A stretch of DNA of 64,000 nucleotides from Haliclona indistincta (GCA_964017065.1 OZ024785.1:2313142-2377141); one strand, 5' to 3'; shown: positions 43,168-55,369, numbered from the stretch's first letter. Notes: generated by a model from the letters alone, not told the origin. Numbers and translations: made by a program.

Positions 43168-44006
43168 AAGGAAGAGTGACACTTGTGGTGGTAGATATAG
43201 CAACCCCAGTGTTGCTGTTGCTGCTGATATTAGCTGGTAACTGTCAGGAAGAGACGCCATTTGAGAAACAGTAAGACAGTGCTAGCCAAGTGTGTGTGCA
43301 GTATATCATCCGTTTTACAGGCAGTAAAGAGAAATCTCCATGTTACAGTGCAGGATTCATTAGAGAGATTAAGTTGCACGTCTTTCACTCAGTACGTGTA
43401 ACGCGTAGCGTGTAAATGATCACGTGAGCGCTACAAGTCAGGTACAATTAGCTGGCTACCCGTTGATTTTACCCGTTACGTACGTCTAGACCCCCTTCTA
43501 CAGGTTGGCTGTTTCCCTGAACATTTTGCAGTTCTGAGTTTCATCAGATCCACGTTTGCTTTAAACTAAACTGTTGCTTGATGCCTGCTCTACACACTCG
43601 ACTTTTTGAAACGCTTGTACGTGCTGTCCTTCGCCCAGGCGAGTCGTCAGAACAGGAGTTTCATCGAGCGTATGATATTCAATCAAGCCTCTGCACTGCT
43701 CGGCTCGAAGTGCTATAGTTCGCGCATAGCTACAGACTTGTGTAGCTGTTATTCATGACGTTTTGCTTACCTTTCGATCCACACTGAATGCAAAAGCTAA
43801 AATTTTGACAGCTAGTCTTCTTCCTGCTTATCCAGTCGCCCGAGCGCTCAGCACAGGTAAACGCGAATCTTAATTGCCATTGGAATGCTACCTGTAACGT
43901 CTAACGTGAATTACAGGTTCTGCGCCGTACACGTTAAGTTTCACGTGACGTGCAACTTAATCTCTCTATTACCTCTACTAACATCACTTACTCTGTGCAA
44001 CCATAA
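43168..44006 (+). pseudogene. Broken copy of the alternative TM/tail exons after G
   Basis: Matches 37229-37466, but the membrane exon has lost eight bases (GTTCTCCTGGTA to GGTA), which shifts the frame to a stop. The tail exon is split by a 606-bp transposon at 43362-43967. The last coding words (ITYSVQP, stop 44004-44006) remain after the insertion. Confidence 0.75.
43362..43967. mobile_element. 606-bp MITE, 20-bp perfect TIR, 3-bp TSD
   Basis: The left end AGAGAGATTAAGTTGCACGT and the right end are perfect inverted copies. ATT flanks both sides, and removing the element restores GGATTCATTACC as in sister tail exons. A 3-bp duplication fits PIF/Harbinger-like elements, though ATT is not the usual TWA. 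No ORF. GTAACGCGTAGCGTG-type palindromes lie inside. Confidence 0.8.
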
Positions 44007-44149
44007 CTTAATAGAATATTATCAGTTTAATTGCTTTACATCTCTGAAACAAGACAACAAATGAAATTAATCTGATGATGCATGTTTTAATTTGATATTT
44101 TAAAACATGCATAAAACAGAGTATGTACATGAACTCATACTACATATTG

Positions 44150-44488
44150 TAGCTGATGTCACTTGCCTGCCTATAGTATTATAGGCAAGGTTTGTTCGCA
44201 ATAAAGACATAAAACGAGGCAACAAAATGATTGAGGTGCTTGTGTACTGATATGTTTGATGAACATGTACTATCATCTGTAGAGTACAGTACACAACAAA
44301 TAACCTGAGCTGTTCGTACAAAGGTCTATATACTCATTCAAAGGTTTATTCCTTTTTTATCCGTTTTGGTACACGGGAATTACCTATAGAATATCATGTT
44401 TTCCACTGAAAGTTGCATACTGAAGTCGAGGGTACATAAATTGAGATCTGTTCTACCATTGTCATCGGTCAACGTATCTTTTCAAGAA
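44150..44488 (+). promoter_or_regulatory. Conserved upstream block of gene J
   Basis: Near-duplicate of the gene H block. TACATAAA at 44433-44440 follows GAAGTCGAGGG and lies about 50 bp before the start codon. Confidence 0.55.
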
Positions 44489-46259
44489 ATGAAGATCTTG
44501 TCAAGAAGTTGTGCATTGATTCTAGTCTTCATTTTGATGCAACAATGTACAGCAGCTAGTCTAGTCCAAGGTCCTGAACCAGTGAGTGTCCTTGCACCAG
44601 TTGGAAGCTTTGTGGAGTTCAACTGCACAATAAATTCATCTGAATTGCCTGCAAACACATTCTTCGATACTATTCGATGGTGGATTAACGATGCTATATT
44701 GATCAGAATGAACCAAGTAGTGACAGGCAATACAGTTACTCTTGAAGTAGCAATGAGCTACATCTCAGCAGCTGCTTCAGTTCAGTGTAGTATACAATTG
44801 AATGGAACCATTGAAGTCTCTAGTGACATGACTGCTACTCTAACAGCATATGGTATAGTAAGTTGCTCCTTTTATTTAACCATCGTCATTCTCTACAGGT
44901 CCTCCTGAGACACCGTCAAACCTCACATCAACACAGTCCGGTGACAATGCTCTGATATTATCATGGAGTGCTCCATCCTCTCCAGTACTGCTACACTACA
45001 CTGTCACAGTGTGGACCAACACCAGTACCATCACAATGTTCAATACCTCTTCCACCACCATCACTATCAGTAGAGACAACATCACTACCAGTGACTCCAC
45101 ATCAGAGTGTGATCAGTATGTGTGGAGTGTCACTGCTATCAATCCTGCTGGTACCAGTACACCTACTAAAATCACTGCCACAATACCATCAGGTTTGATG
45201 CATCTATTGATTCACAGTATGAATGTTAAGTTTACACTAAAGCATCAGCTCCAGTTGGTGGTGTACTCAGTTTACTGTATACAAGCAACTCACTAGTCAT
45301 ATCATTGAAAGTAAGAAAGCTTTTAATTTTGTATTACATGTATGAGATAATCTTTTTTCCAATTTTAAAGGATGTTCAGTGTTTGATCGGTGATGTTAAT
45401 TTCAGTATTGTTCTGAGCAGTATTTGCAGCAGTGCTAGTGTGTCTGACAGTATTGTACAGCTGGTCCCTATCAATGATAGTGTACAGTACACACTACCAG
45501 TATCACACAGTTCGACCAACATCACACTATTAGTAGAGAATCAATACGGCACACTCACACACACTGTTGATATCAATCAAACAGGCATGAAGTAAAAGGT
45601 CACTTTTTCATATTTTAAAATCATTCCTTCACAGATGTTTGTGTTACTGTATTACAAACTCTTGCAATCAATAGTAAGATGATGCATTTTAGTTTAGTTT
45701 GATTCAACCCATGCACAGATACATCAGTGATTAGTATCTCCCCATCTCTCACACCATCTCCTCCAATAGTTAGCCTTTCGAGTGAGTTGCATATACTACT
45801 GAGTATTGAATTGTCAATATGACTCACACAGATCATCAACACTTATGGCTGATATTGGTAGTACCAGTAATAGTAGTACTAGTATTATCATTAGTAGTAC
45901 ATGTAATCACTGCTTGTTTGTGCTGGAAAAAGTGCAGTCCCAGTAAAGTGAGTGCTGTAAATTCAGTTCATTTATATATTTATCAAGTGTAGCATAAGAG
46001 AAATCTTGATCCAGACATGAAAATGGATCTCAATGAAGCTTATGGTATAGCAAAACACCAGCAGGTAAGCTGCAGTTATTAAAATAATAATTGTTGAACA
46101 TTACTTTTAATGCAGGGCAGATCACTTGATGGTGGGCAGCAATCAGTGTTCCTTGATGAAGTGCAATATGATGAGATTGATCCTAATGCAACAGGATTCA
46201 TTACCTCCACTAACATTGCTTACTCTGTGCACCCACAGTGTGCCTCATTAAGCAAATGA
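44489..46259 (+). CDS. Receptor gene J: Ig-FN3-FN3-TM with ITIM tail
   Basis: Exons 44489-44852, 44899-45192, 45249-45310, 45371-45584, 45635-45673, 45719-45781, 45832-45947, 45993-46064 and 46116-46259 give 455 aa in frame. Same plan as gene B: signal peptide, Ig-like domain (FNC, IRWWI, VQC), FN3 with the common sequon-rich core, split second FN3, stalk, membrane segment, CLCWKKC, tail with NEAYGIA and VQYDEI at about Tyr426. The donor of intron 4 is GC (ACAG|GCATGAAG), so this is a GC-AG intron if spliced. The usual stop after the last HP is replaced by CAG, adding QCASLSK. Part from 45224 onward is repeated at 54334. Confidence 0.83.
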
Positions 46260-46735
46260 AGGCTGTGGTTAGCATAAACCACACAATTGAGTGTAACTAG
46301 GAATGGACAGTGCTGCAACCGATGCTTTACATGAGCTGCTTGCAACCATCTTTAATGTTAACCAATGTATAAGGTTTATCTTTACTAACAATACGATGAC
46401 ATTATTTAGTACTGAGAATAATGAAGTCAGGAGCTGAGAGGCATACCAGGCACACACACCAGTGTCACTACCAGTCACATCACATGTCAGACAGCCGGAA
46501 GCCTAGCTAGCTGGCTATGCATATGGTATCTCAGCAGTGCTCCGTCTGTGCATTCTTGTTAAGAGTTACTACAAACCTAAGAATGCTCTCGACTCAAGTT
46601 CAATTTGTGGTGCAACCATAATTCACTCAGTGTAGTTACTACACGTCTCTGAAACAAGACAATAATTAATCAGATCAGATGCTGTGTTTGAGATATTAAA
46701 ACAGGAATAAAGTAGAGAGTATGTACTACATTAGC
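46260..46735. other. Gene J 3' flank
   Basis: No gene. Short GGTTAGCATAAACC inverted word near 46268, and an AATAAA at about 46708. The same text closes the window after gene N. Confidence 0.45.
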
Positions 46736-47357
46736 CGATGTCGGTTGCCTGCCTGACTATTATAGGTAGGTCAGGTGTAGCTGAATTGTACACAGTGAAG
46801 TCATGGAAAAATTAAAAAGCAGCAAAATTGAGGTGCTTGTGTACTGATATGTTTGATGAACATGTAGTACCACACTCACTATAGCATCTGTAGAGTACAG
46901 TACACAACTAGTAACCTGAGCTGTACGTGCCACATCTCCATGGGGTTGATGTTTATTCCATTTTCTTGATTAATCTATCGGTTTTGGTCACATGGGAATT
47001 AACTGTAGAATATTGCATACTGAAGTCGAGGGTATATAAATGAAGATCTGCATGTTCTAATGTCTTCATTTGGGTCTAATGTATCTTTTCAAGAAACGGA
47101 GAACTTGTCAAGAGACTGTGCATTGATTCTGTGTAGCGTAAGAGAAATATTGATCCAGACATGAAAATGGATCTCAATAATGCTTATGGTATAGTGATGA
47201 ACCAGCAGGTGAGCTGTAATTATTTAAAAACAATTATTGAACAATACTTTCAATACAGATTAGATCGCTTGATGGTGGGCAGCAATCAGTGTTTCTTGAT
47301 GAAGTAAAGGATTCATTACCTCTACTAACGTACATTGCTTACTCAGTGCACCCATAG
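46736..47357 (+). pseudogene. Remnant K0: promoter fused to ITIM tail exons
   Basis: A full upstream block (inverted repeat, TATATAAA near 47034-47041) leads to an exon 1 start with ACG in place of ATG (47097). After about 35 bp this jumps to the tail exon that begins RNIDPDMKMDLNNAYGIV, then a damaged last exon (47261-47357) that has lost the ITIM words (..FLDEV then stop). The Ig, FN3 and membrane parts are deleted. Confidence 0.75.
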
Positions 47358-47479
47358 TTCACTGAAAGTATATCAGTGTAGTTACTACACGTCCCTGAAA
47401 CAAGACAATAATTAATGGTGTGTTGAAGATTTTAAAACAGGAATAGAGCAGAGAGTATGTAGATACTTCATTAGCTGAT

Positions 47480-48030
47480 GTTGGTTGCCTGCCTTAAGTA
47501 AAAAAGGTAGGCAAGGTGACGTGTAGCTGAATTGTACACAGTGAAGTCATGCAATAACAGGGCAACAAAATCGAGGTCAGTGCTTGTGTGGTGCTATGTT
47601 GATGTTAATGAAAATGTATTGACATTCACTAGCATCTGTAGAGTACAGTACACAATAAGTAACCTATACTGTACATGCCACATCTTCATGGGGGGGTTTT
47701 CATTCCATTTTCTTGATTGATCTACCTTTTTGGAATTTACTGTAGAATATCGCATACTGAAGTCGAGGGTACATAAAAGAAGATCTGCATGTTTTACAGT
47801 CTTCATGGGTCTAATATTATCTTTTCAAGAAATGGAGATCTTGTCAAGAAGCTGTGTTTTGATTCTTGTCTTCATTTTGATGCGACAATGTACAGCAGCT
47901 AGTCTAGTCCAAGGTCCTAACCGGTGAGTGTCCTTGCATCGGTCGGAACCCTTGTGGAGTTCACCTACACAATAAATTGCCTGCAAACACCTTCTTCAAT
48001 CCTATACGATGGAGGATAAAATAATGCTAT
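47480..48030 (+). pseudogene. Remnant K: promoter and frameshifted Ig exon
   Basis: Upstream block with GGTTGCCTGCCTTAAG..AAGGTAGGCAAGG and TACATAAA. An exon begins at 47832 with MEILSRSCVLILVFILMRQC and fails after VQGPN, where a base is lost from the GGTCCTGAACC word. Ig sequence persists in pieces to about 48030. Gene L exon 1 follows after a ..TTTTCAATTGCAG acceptor-like site (48136-48144), so this promoter may now drive gene L. Confidence 0.7.
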
Positions 48031-48159
48031 ATTGAACCAAGCATGCAGTCCTTACATTGAATCAATAGAAGGGTGGTACTACTATACTCGTCACGTGCGC
48101 AGTACTCACTCGCGCGCTCAATAAGTTGCCAGTTTTCAATTGCAGGATAGGTTGTAAAG

Positions 48160-50275
48160 ATGCAGTGCAAACTCTCGCGAAAGCTAACTTTTTTTATTAT
48201 TTACCTCGTCTGCTGCCATGACTACGCTCTCAGTGTTTTGATAGCAAGTAACGCGATTCCTGAAGATGGCATTCTACTATCATGCTCAGGAACGAGCCCG
48301 CGATGGAGTCTGAACATGACACACCTGAACATAGACGATCTTCCAAATGGATTTAGTGTTTCAGTTGCCTCAACTGAAAGAAAAATCACTATTATGCAGT
48401 CTTATGTACTAGCTTATAACAACAGTTTATTTCAATGCAGTTCTACTGGAAACTTCTCTGACACTGGTTCAGTGACTACTACTATCATCACTGTATATGG
48501 TATAACTATAATATTATTACACATGATAAATAACCTACATTTGCATCAAATGCAGGTCCTCCCTCAGAGCCAGTTGGTCTATCATCAGAGCTGTCATCGA
48601 TAGCCGGTGTACTAGTGCTGAACTGGTCTCCTCCATGGACTCCTGATGGAGTACAGCTACACTACTCTGTCACAGTGTGGACCAACACCAGTACCATCAC
48701 AATGTTCAATACCTCCTCCACCACCATCACTATCAGTAGAGACAACATCGATATCACTACCAGTGACTCCACATCAGAGTGTGATCAGTATGTGTGGAGT
48801 GTCACTGCTATCAATCCTGCTGGTACCAGTACACCAGCCAATCATAACTTTACATTGGAATCGGGTATTTTTGTTTGATTTGTGGAATAATTCATTATTA
48901 TCTGTCATTCCTAGCACCAATTAGTCTTCAATCTGATATCTGCATCTCAAATGAAAGCAGTTGTGCTACAGTCAACTACACGGTTAGTGATTGATGTGAT
49001 GTAAGTGCATAATTTTCTTAACAGGCTTACAGCTGCACTAACACTGCAGACATGAAGTATACAATAGTTGTGAGAGATGAATGCAATGACACAGTCAACA
49101 CAGTTAACAGTGATGGTAGTGGTAGTTACAATGTACCATACACTATGAACTGTATCAATATCATTATCATTGCTGAGAACATATTTGGTATACTAGAGCA
49201 TTCAGTCAATACAACAAGTCTAGGTGAGTGAGTCAATTTCATCGAAACCAGTTCATAATTTCATACTTTCAGAATACTGTAGCAGACCAGTAGATATGTG
49301 TTCATTGAGTAAGCAGCACTCAATGACTGTGCATTTGCATGTGCATTTGTTGTGCATTTGCATGTGCATGTGCATGTGCATTTGTCAATGTGCATTTGTT
49401 ATGAATCTTTGCTAATACAGACACATCATCTCCAAGCCGGCCAGCTAGCTCTAGTGTATCACCATCTTCATCAGGTAGCCTAGAACTAACACTGATGATT
49501 CTATTGGAGATGTGTTTCTTTGAATAGCAACAATCATAATCATTGCTAGTAGCCTAACAGCTTGTCTGATAGTGATCTTGTCACTAATACTGATCGGAGC
49601 ACTCATACACTGTAAACTGAAACAAACTGACACTATAAATATTACTAGCAAGGGTATGTGATGATGAGACCTAGTGCAAACATTTTTTTATGTTCTGTTT
49701 TATTATTTTTTTATTTGTAGAGGCACCGTCAGCACTGTAAGAAAATTATAATTGTCAACAATATTAATTAATTTTTTGTTATCAGAGATAAAACTACTCC
49801 GTCATCAACTATGAAAGAGCTTCAGATTGACGTAAGTGATGTCTTTTGATGAATTTTGTGATAATTTTATAATATGTCGCTTAGTTGGCATACTATGTCA
49901 TACTTAGTTGGTAATACCAGCAATAGCACTATAGTAATCATTGCTTGTTTACGTATGCTGGATAAAGTGCTAGCTATGTTAGTAATATTGCTATTGTGAG
50001 TGCTATATAATTAGAATATCTGTGTAGTGTAAGAGAAATAATATTAAACACGACATGAAAATGGATGTAAATGATGCTTATGGTATAGCAACAAATCAGC
50101 AGGTGAGCTGCAGTTATTAACTGATCATCATTGATCATTACTTTTAATGCAGGGCAGATCACTTGATGGTGGGCAGCAATCAGTGTTTCTTGATGAAGTG
50201 CAATATGATGAGATTGATCCTAATGCAACAGGATTCATTATATCTACTAACATTGCTTACTCAGTGCACCCATAA
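48160..50275 (+). CDS. Receptor gene L: unique Ig, hybrid of D-type TM and ITIM tail
   Basis: Exons 48160-48499, 48556-48864, 48915-48982, 49025-49223, 49273-49308, 49421-49474, 49528-49653, 49721-49736, 49786-49831, 50028-50102 and 50153-50275 join in frame (463 aa). Signal peptide MQCKLSRKLTFFIIYLVCCHDYALS, an Ig-like domain of its own type (LLSC, RWSL, FQC), FN3 starting like gene E (PPSEPVGLS) but with the common sequon core, second FN3-like, stalk, D-type membrane segment (IIIIASSLTACLIVILSLILIGALI) and its first tail exons. An ITIM-class tail follows: NDAYGIA, VQYDEI (about Tyr441), IAYSVHP. A decayed ITIM-class membrane exon (about 49885-49996, early stop) sits in the intron and must be skipped; phases then match exactly. 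Confidence 0.78.
49325..49398. repeat. TGCATG/TGCATTTG repeat in a gene L intron
   Basis: A short low-complexity run with at least four GCATG words and several GTGCATTTG words, between exons 5 and 6. GCATG is the binding word of RBFOX splicing factors in animals. Confidence 0.7.
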
Positions 50276-50409
50276 CTTACTAGAATTTTATCAGTTTAGT
50301 TACTCCAACAAGACAATAAACTGATGATATTAATCTGATCAGCTGCTGTGAATGACAGTTTGAGATTTTAAAACAGGCATAAAACAGAGAGTAGATACTA
50401 CATTAAATA

Positions 50410-50717
50410 TTATAGCTGATGTCGGTTGCCTGCCTAAGTAAAAAAGGTAGGCAAGGTGTAGCTGACTAGTACACAGAGAAGACATGCAAAAACAGGGCAA
50501 CAAAATTGAGTTGCTTGTGTGCTGTTATGTTTGCTGATATTAATGAACATGTAATGACATAATACTCATTAGCATCTGTAGTGTACAGTACACAGCAAGT
50601 AACCTGAACTGTTCATGCAACGTCTCCGTAGGTTGATTCACAACTGTTTACTCCTTTTTCTCGATTGATCGTTCACTTGGGAATTTCCTATAGAATACTG
50701 AAGTCGAGGGTACGTAA
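50410..50717 (+). promoter_or_regulatory. Conserved upstream block of gene M
   Basis: GGTTGCCTGCCTAAGTAAAA..AGGTAGGCAAGG stem at about 50424-50457, GTGTACAGTACACAGCAAGTAACC, and GTCGAGGGTACGTAAA ending at the start codon used for M. Confidence 0.5.
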
Positions 50718-52505
50718 ATGAAGATCTTCATGTTCTTCAGTCTTCATGAGTCTAGTGTGACTTTTCAAGAACTGGAGATCTTTTCAAGAAGTTGTGCATT
50801 GATTCTTGTCTTCATTTTGATGCTACAATGTACAGCAGCTAGTCTAGTCCAAGGTCCTGAACCAGTGAGTGTCCTTGCACCAGTTGGAAGCTTTGTGGAG
50901 TTCACCTGCACAATAAATCCATCTGAATTGCCTGCAAACACCTTCTTCGATCCTTTACGATGGAGAGTAAACAATGCTATATTGATCAGAATGAACCAAG
51001 CAGTGACAGGCAATACAGTTACTTTTGAAGTGATGACTAACTACATCTCAGCAGCTGCTTCAGTTCAGTGTAGCACACTATTAAATGGAACCACTGAAGT
51101 CTTTAGTGACATGACTGCTACTCTAACAGCATATGGTACAGTACAGTTTGCTGATCTTATTTAACAATATTTTTCATTCCATACAGGTCCACCTGAGGCA
51201 CCATCAAACCTCACATCAACACACTCCAGTGACAAGGCTCTGATATTATCATGGAGTGCTCCATCCTCTCCAGTACAGCTACACTACACTGTCACAGTGT
51301 GGACCAACACCAGTACCATCACAGTGTTCAATACCTCCTCCACCACCATCACTATCAGTAGAGACAACATCACTACCAGTGATTCCACATCAGAGTGTGA
51401 TCAGTATGTGTGGAGTGTCACTGCTATCAATCCTGCTGGTACCAGTACACCCGCAAATCATAGCTTTATATTGGAGTCTGGTAACTGTGTTTAATTAATT
51501 TTGTTAAATAAATCATTAATATCTGTCATTTCTTAGCACCAATTAGTCTTCAATTTGATATCTGCATCTCAAATGAAAGCAGTTGTGCGACAGTCAACTA
51601 TGCGGTTAGTGAATAATTTGATGTAAGTGCATCATTTTCTCATCAGGCCTACAGCTGCACTAACACTGCAGACATGAAGTATATTATAGTTGTGGGAGAT
51701 GAATGCAATGATACAGTCAACACAGTTAACAGTAGCCTAGAACTAACACTGGTGATTCTATATGAATTTTTTGTATAGTGACAATCGTAATCATTGCTAG
51801 TAGCCTAACAGCTGGTCTGATAGTGATCTTATCACTATTACTGATCGGAGCACTCATACACTGTAAACTGAAACAAACTATAAATATTACTAGCAAGGGT
51901 ATGTGATGATGAGACCTCGTGCAGACATTTTTATCCTCTGTATTATTATTCTTTATTTGTAGAGGCACCGTTGGCACTGTAAGAAAATTATAATTGTCAA
52001 CAATATTAATTGATTTTTTGTTATCAGATATAAAACTACTCCTTCATCAACTATGAAAGAGCTTCAGATAGACGTGAGTGATGTCTTTTGATGAATTTTG
52101 TGATAATTTTGTAATAATTATGTCACTTAGTTGGCATACTATGTCATACTTAGTTGGTAATACCAGCAATAGCACTATAGTAATCATTGCTTGTATATGC
52201 TGGCTAGCTGTGTTAGTATATTGCTATCGTGAGTGCTGTATAATTAGAATATCTGTGTAGTGTAAGAGAAATAATAAAGACGACATTAAAGTGGATGTAA
52301 ATGATGCTTATGGTATAGCGACGAACCAGCAGGTGAGCTGCAGTTATTAACTGATCATCATTGATCATTACTTTTAATGCAGGGCAGATCGCTTGATGAT
52401 GGGCAGCAATCAGTGTTTCTTGATGAAGTGCAATATGATGAGATTGTTCCTAATACAACAGGATTCATTACCTCCACTAACATTGCTTACTCTGTGCACC
52501 CATAA
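50718..52505 (+). CDS. Receptor gene M: shortened hybrid receptor with ITIM tail
   Basis: Exons 50718-51135, 51187-51480, 51537-51604, 51647-51731, 51779-51898, 51963-51978, 52028-52073, 52261-52332 and 52383-52505 join in frame (413 aa). The usual Met of MEILSRS is changed to Leu (CTG), so the start is the upstream in-frame ATG (50718, or 50730), adding about 18 residues before the signal sequence. Ig-like (FTC, LRWRV, VQC) and FN3 are normal. A deletion fuses the middle of exon 4 to the start of a later intron, yet leaves a working A|GTAGCC donor in phase, so half the second FN3 and the stalk are gone. Membrane segment D-type; tail ITIM class with NDAYGIA and VQYDEI (about Tyr391). As in L, a dead ITIM-class membrane exon lies in the intron. 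Confidence 0.75.
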
Positions 52506-52649
52506 CTTACTAGAAATTTCAGTGAGAATTTTATCAGTGCAGTTACTCCAACAAAACAATAAACTGATGAGATCAGATGCTGTGAATGACAGTTTGAGAT
52601 TTTAAAAGCAGGCATAAAAAACAGAGTAGATACTACATTAAATATTTAT

Positions 52650-53006
52650 AGCTGATGTTGGTCGCCTGCCTAAGTATTATAGGTAGGCAAGGTGTAGCTG
52701 ACTAGTACACAGTGAAGACATGCAATAACAGGGCAGCATGTTGAGGTGCTTGAGTGCTGTTACGTTTGCTGATGTTAATGAACATGTACTGACATTATAA
52801 TCATTAGCATCTGTATAAAGTACAGTACACAGCAAGTAACCTGTACTGTTCATGCAACGTCTCCGTAGGTCGATTCACAACTGTTTACTCCTTTTTCGAT
52901 TGATCGGTCACTTGGGAATTGCCTATAGAATACTAAAGTCGAGGGTACGTAAATGAAGTTCTTCATGTTCTTCAGTCTTCATCGGTCTAATGTATCTTTT
53001 CAAGAA
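52650..53006 (+). promoter_or_regulatory. Conserved upstream block of gene N
   Basis: GGTCGCCTGCCTAAG..ATAGGTAGGCAAGG stem, AAGTACAGTACACAGCAAGTAACC and TACGTAAA at about 52946-52953. Confidence 0.5.
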
Positions 53007-54091
53007 ATGGAGATCTTTTCAAGAAGTTGTGCATTGATTCTTGTCTTCCTTTTGATGGAACAATGTACAGCAGCTAGTCCAGTCCTAGGTCCTGAACCAG
53101 TGAGCATCCTTGCACCGGTTGGAGGCTTTGTGGAGTTCACTTGCACAGTGCATCTCTCTGAGTCTGAATTAGCTGGAGGCACTTTCTTCACACCTATTCA
53201 ATGGAGGTTAAACAATGCTATATTGATCAGAATGAACCAAGCAGTGATAGGCAATACAGTTACTCTTGAAGTGACAACAAGCTACATCTCAGCAGCTGCT
53301 TCAGTTCAGTGTAGCACAATAATAAATGGAACCATTGAAGTCTTTAGTGACATGACTGCTACTCTAACAGCATATGGTATAGTACAGTTTGCTGATCTTA
53401 TTTAACAATATTTTTCATTCCATACAGGTCCACCTGAGGCACCATCAAACCTCACATCAACACAGTCCAGTGAAAATGCTCTGATATTATCATGGAGTGC
53501 TCCATCCTCTCCAGTACAGCTACACTACACTGTCACAGTGTGGACCAACACCAGTACCATCACAATGTTCAATACCTCCTCCACCACCATCACTATCAGT
53601 AGAGACAACATCACTACCAGTGACTTCACATCAGAGTGTGATCAGTATGTGTGGAGTGTCACTGCTATCAATCCTGCTGGTACTAGTACACCTACTAACA
53701 CCGCAATAACATTAGGTTTGATGCTTCTATTGATTCACTGTATTAATGTTTACACTATTCTATCAGCTCCAGTTGGTGGTCTACTCAGTTTACTGTATAC
53801 AAGCAACTCACTAGTCATATCACTGAAAGTAAAAAAGCTTATTTTTGAATGAGATAATATTTGTTCCAATTTTAAAGGATGTTCAGTGTTTGATCGGTGA
53901 TGTTAATTTCAGTATTGTTCTGAGCAGTATATGCAGCAGTGCTAGTGTGTCTGACAGTATTGTACAGCTGGTTCCTATCAATGATAGTGTACAGTACACA
54001 CTACCAGTATCACACAGTTGGACCAACATCACACTATTAGTAGAGAATCAATACGGCACACTCACACACACTGTTGATATCAATCAAACAG
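53007..54091 (+). CDS. Receptor gene N, left-contig part (exons 1-4)
   Basis: Exons 53007-53376, 53428-53715, 53767-53828 and 53878-54091: signal peptide, Ig-like domain (FTC, IQWRL, VQC), FN3, split second FN3. The contig ends 42 bp into intron 4. An in-frame ATG at 52953 is an alternative start. The same exons continue to a full gene at 62117-63889, which is probably the same locus. Confidence 0.8.
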
Positions 54092-54133
54092 GTATCATGT
54101 AAAAGGTCACTTTTCATATTTTAAAATCATTCC

Positions 54134-54333
54134 NNNNNNNNNNNNNNNNNNNNNNNNNNNNNNNNNNNNNNNNNNNNNNNNNNNNNNNNNNNNNNNNNNN
54201 NNNNNNNNNNNNNNNNNNNNNNNNNNNNNNNNNNNNNNNNNNNNNNNNNNNNNNNNNNNNNNNNNNNNNNNNNNNNNNNNNNNNNNNNNNNNNNNNNNNN
54301 NNNNNNNNNNNNNNNNNNNNNNNNNNNNNNNNN
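54134..54333. other. Assembly gap, 200 N
   Basis: A run of exactly 200 N. The 8910 bp to its left ends with the same sequence found 9110 bp further right, so the gap sits between two copies of one stretch. Confidence 0.99.
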
Positions 54334-54358
54334 TGTTAAGTTTACACTAAAGCATCAG

Positions 54359-55369
54359 CTCCAGTTGGTGGTGTACTCAGTTTACTGTATACAAGCAACT
54401 CACTAGTCATATCATTGAAAGTAAGAAAGCTTTTAATTTTGTATTACATGTATGAGATAATCTTTTTTCCAATTTTAAAGGATGTTCAGTGTTTGATCGG
54501 TGATGTTAATTTCAGTATTGTTCTGAGCAGTATTTGCAGCAGTGCTAGTGTGTCTGACAGTATTGTACAGCTGGTCCCTATCAATGATAGTGTACAGTAC
54601 ACACTACCAGTATCACACAGTTCGACCAACATCACACTATTAGTAGAGAATCAATACGGCACACTCACACACACTGTTGATATCAATCAAACAGGCATGA
54701 AGTAAAAGGTCACTTTTTCATATTTTAAAATCATTCCTTCACAGATGTTTGTGTTACTGTATTACAAACTCTTGCAATCAATAGTAAGATGATGCATTTT
54801 AGTTTAGTTTGATTCAACCCATGCACAGATACATCAGTGATTAGTATCTCCCCATCTCTCACACCATCTCCTCCAATAGTTAGCCTTTCGAGTGAGTTGC
54901 ATATACTACTGAGTATTGAATTGTCAATATGACTCACACAGATCATCAACACTTATGGCTGATATTGGTAGTACCAGTAATAGTAGTACTAGTATTATCA
55001 TTAGTAGTACATGTAATCACTGCTTGTTTGTGCTGGAAAAAGTGCAGTCCCAGTAAAGTGAGTGCTGTAAATTCAGTTCATTTATATATTTATCAAGTGT
55101 AGCATAAGAGAAATCTTGATCCAGACATGAAAATGGATCTCAATGAAGCTTATGGTATAGCAAAACACCAGCAGGTAAGCTGCAGTTATTAAAATAATAA
55201 TTGTTGAACATTACTTTTAATGCAGGGCAGATCACTTGATGGTGGGCAGCAATCAGTGTTCCTTGATGAAGTGCAATATGATGAGATTGATCCTAATGCA
55301 ACAGGATTCATTACCTCCACTAACATTGCTTACTCTGTGCACCCACAGTGTGCCTCATTAAGCAAATGA
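54359..55369 (+). CDS. Gene J, right-contig copy (exons 3-9)
   Basis: Same sequence as 45249-46259, including the GC donor and the extended C-terminus. Exons 1 and 2 fall before the contig start. Probably the same gene as J. Confidence 0.75.
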
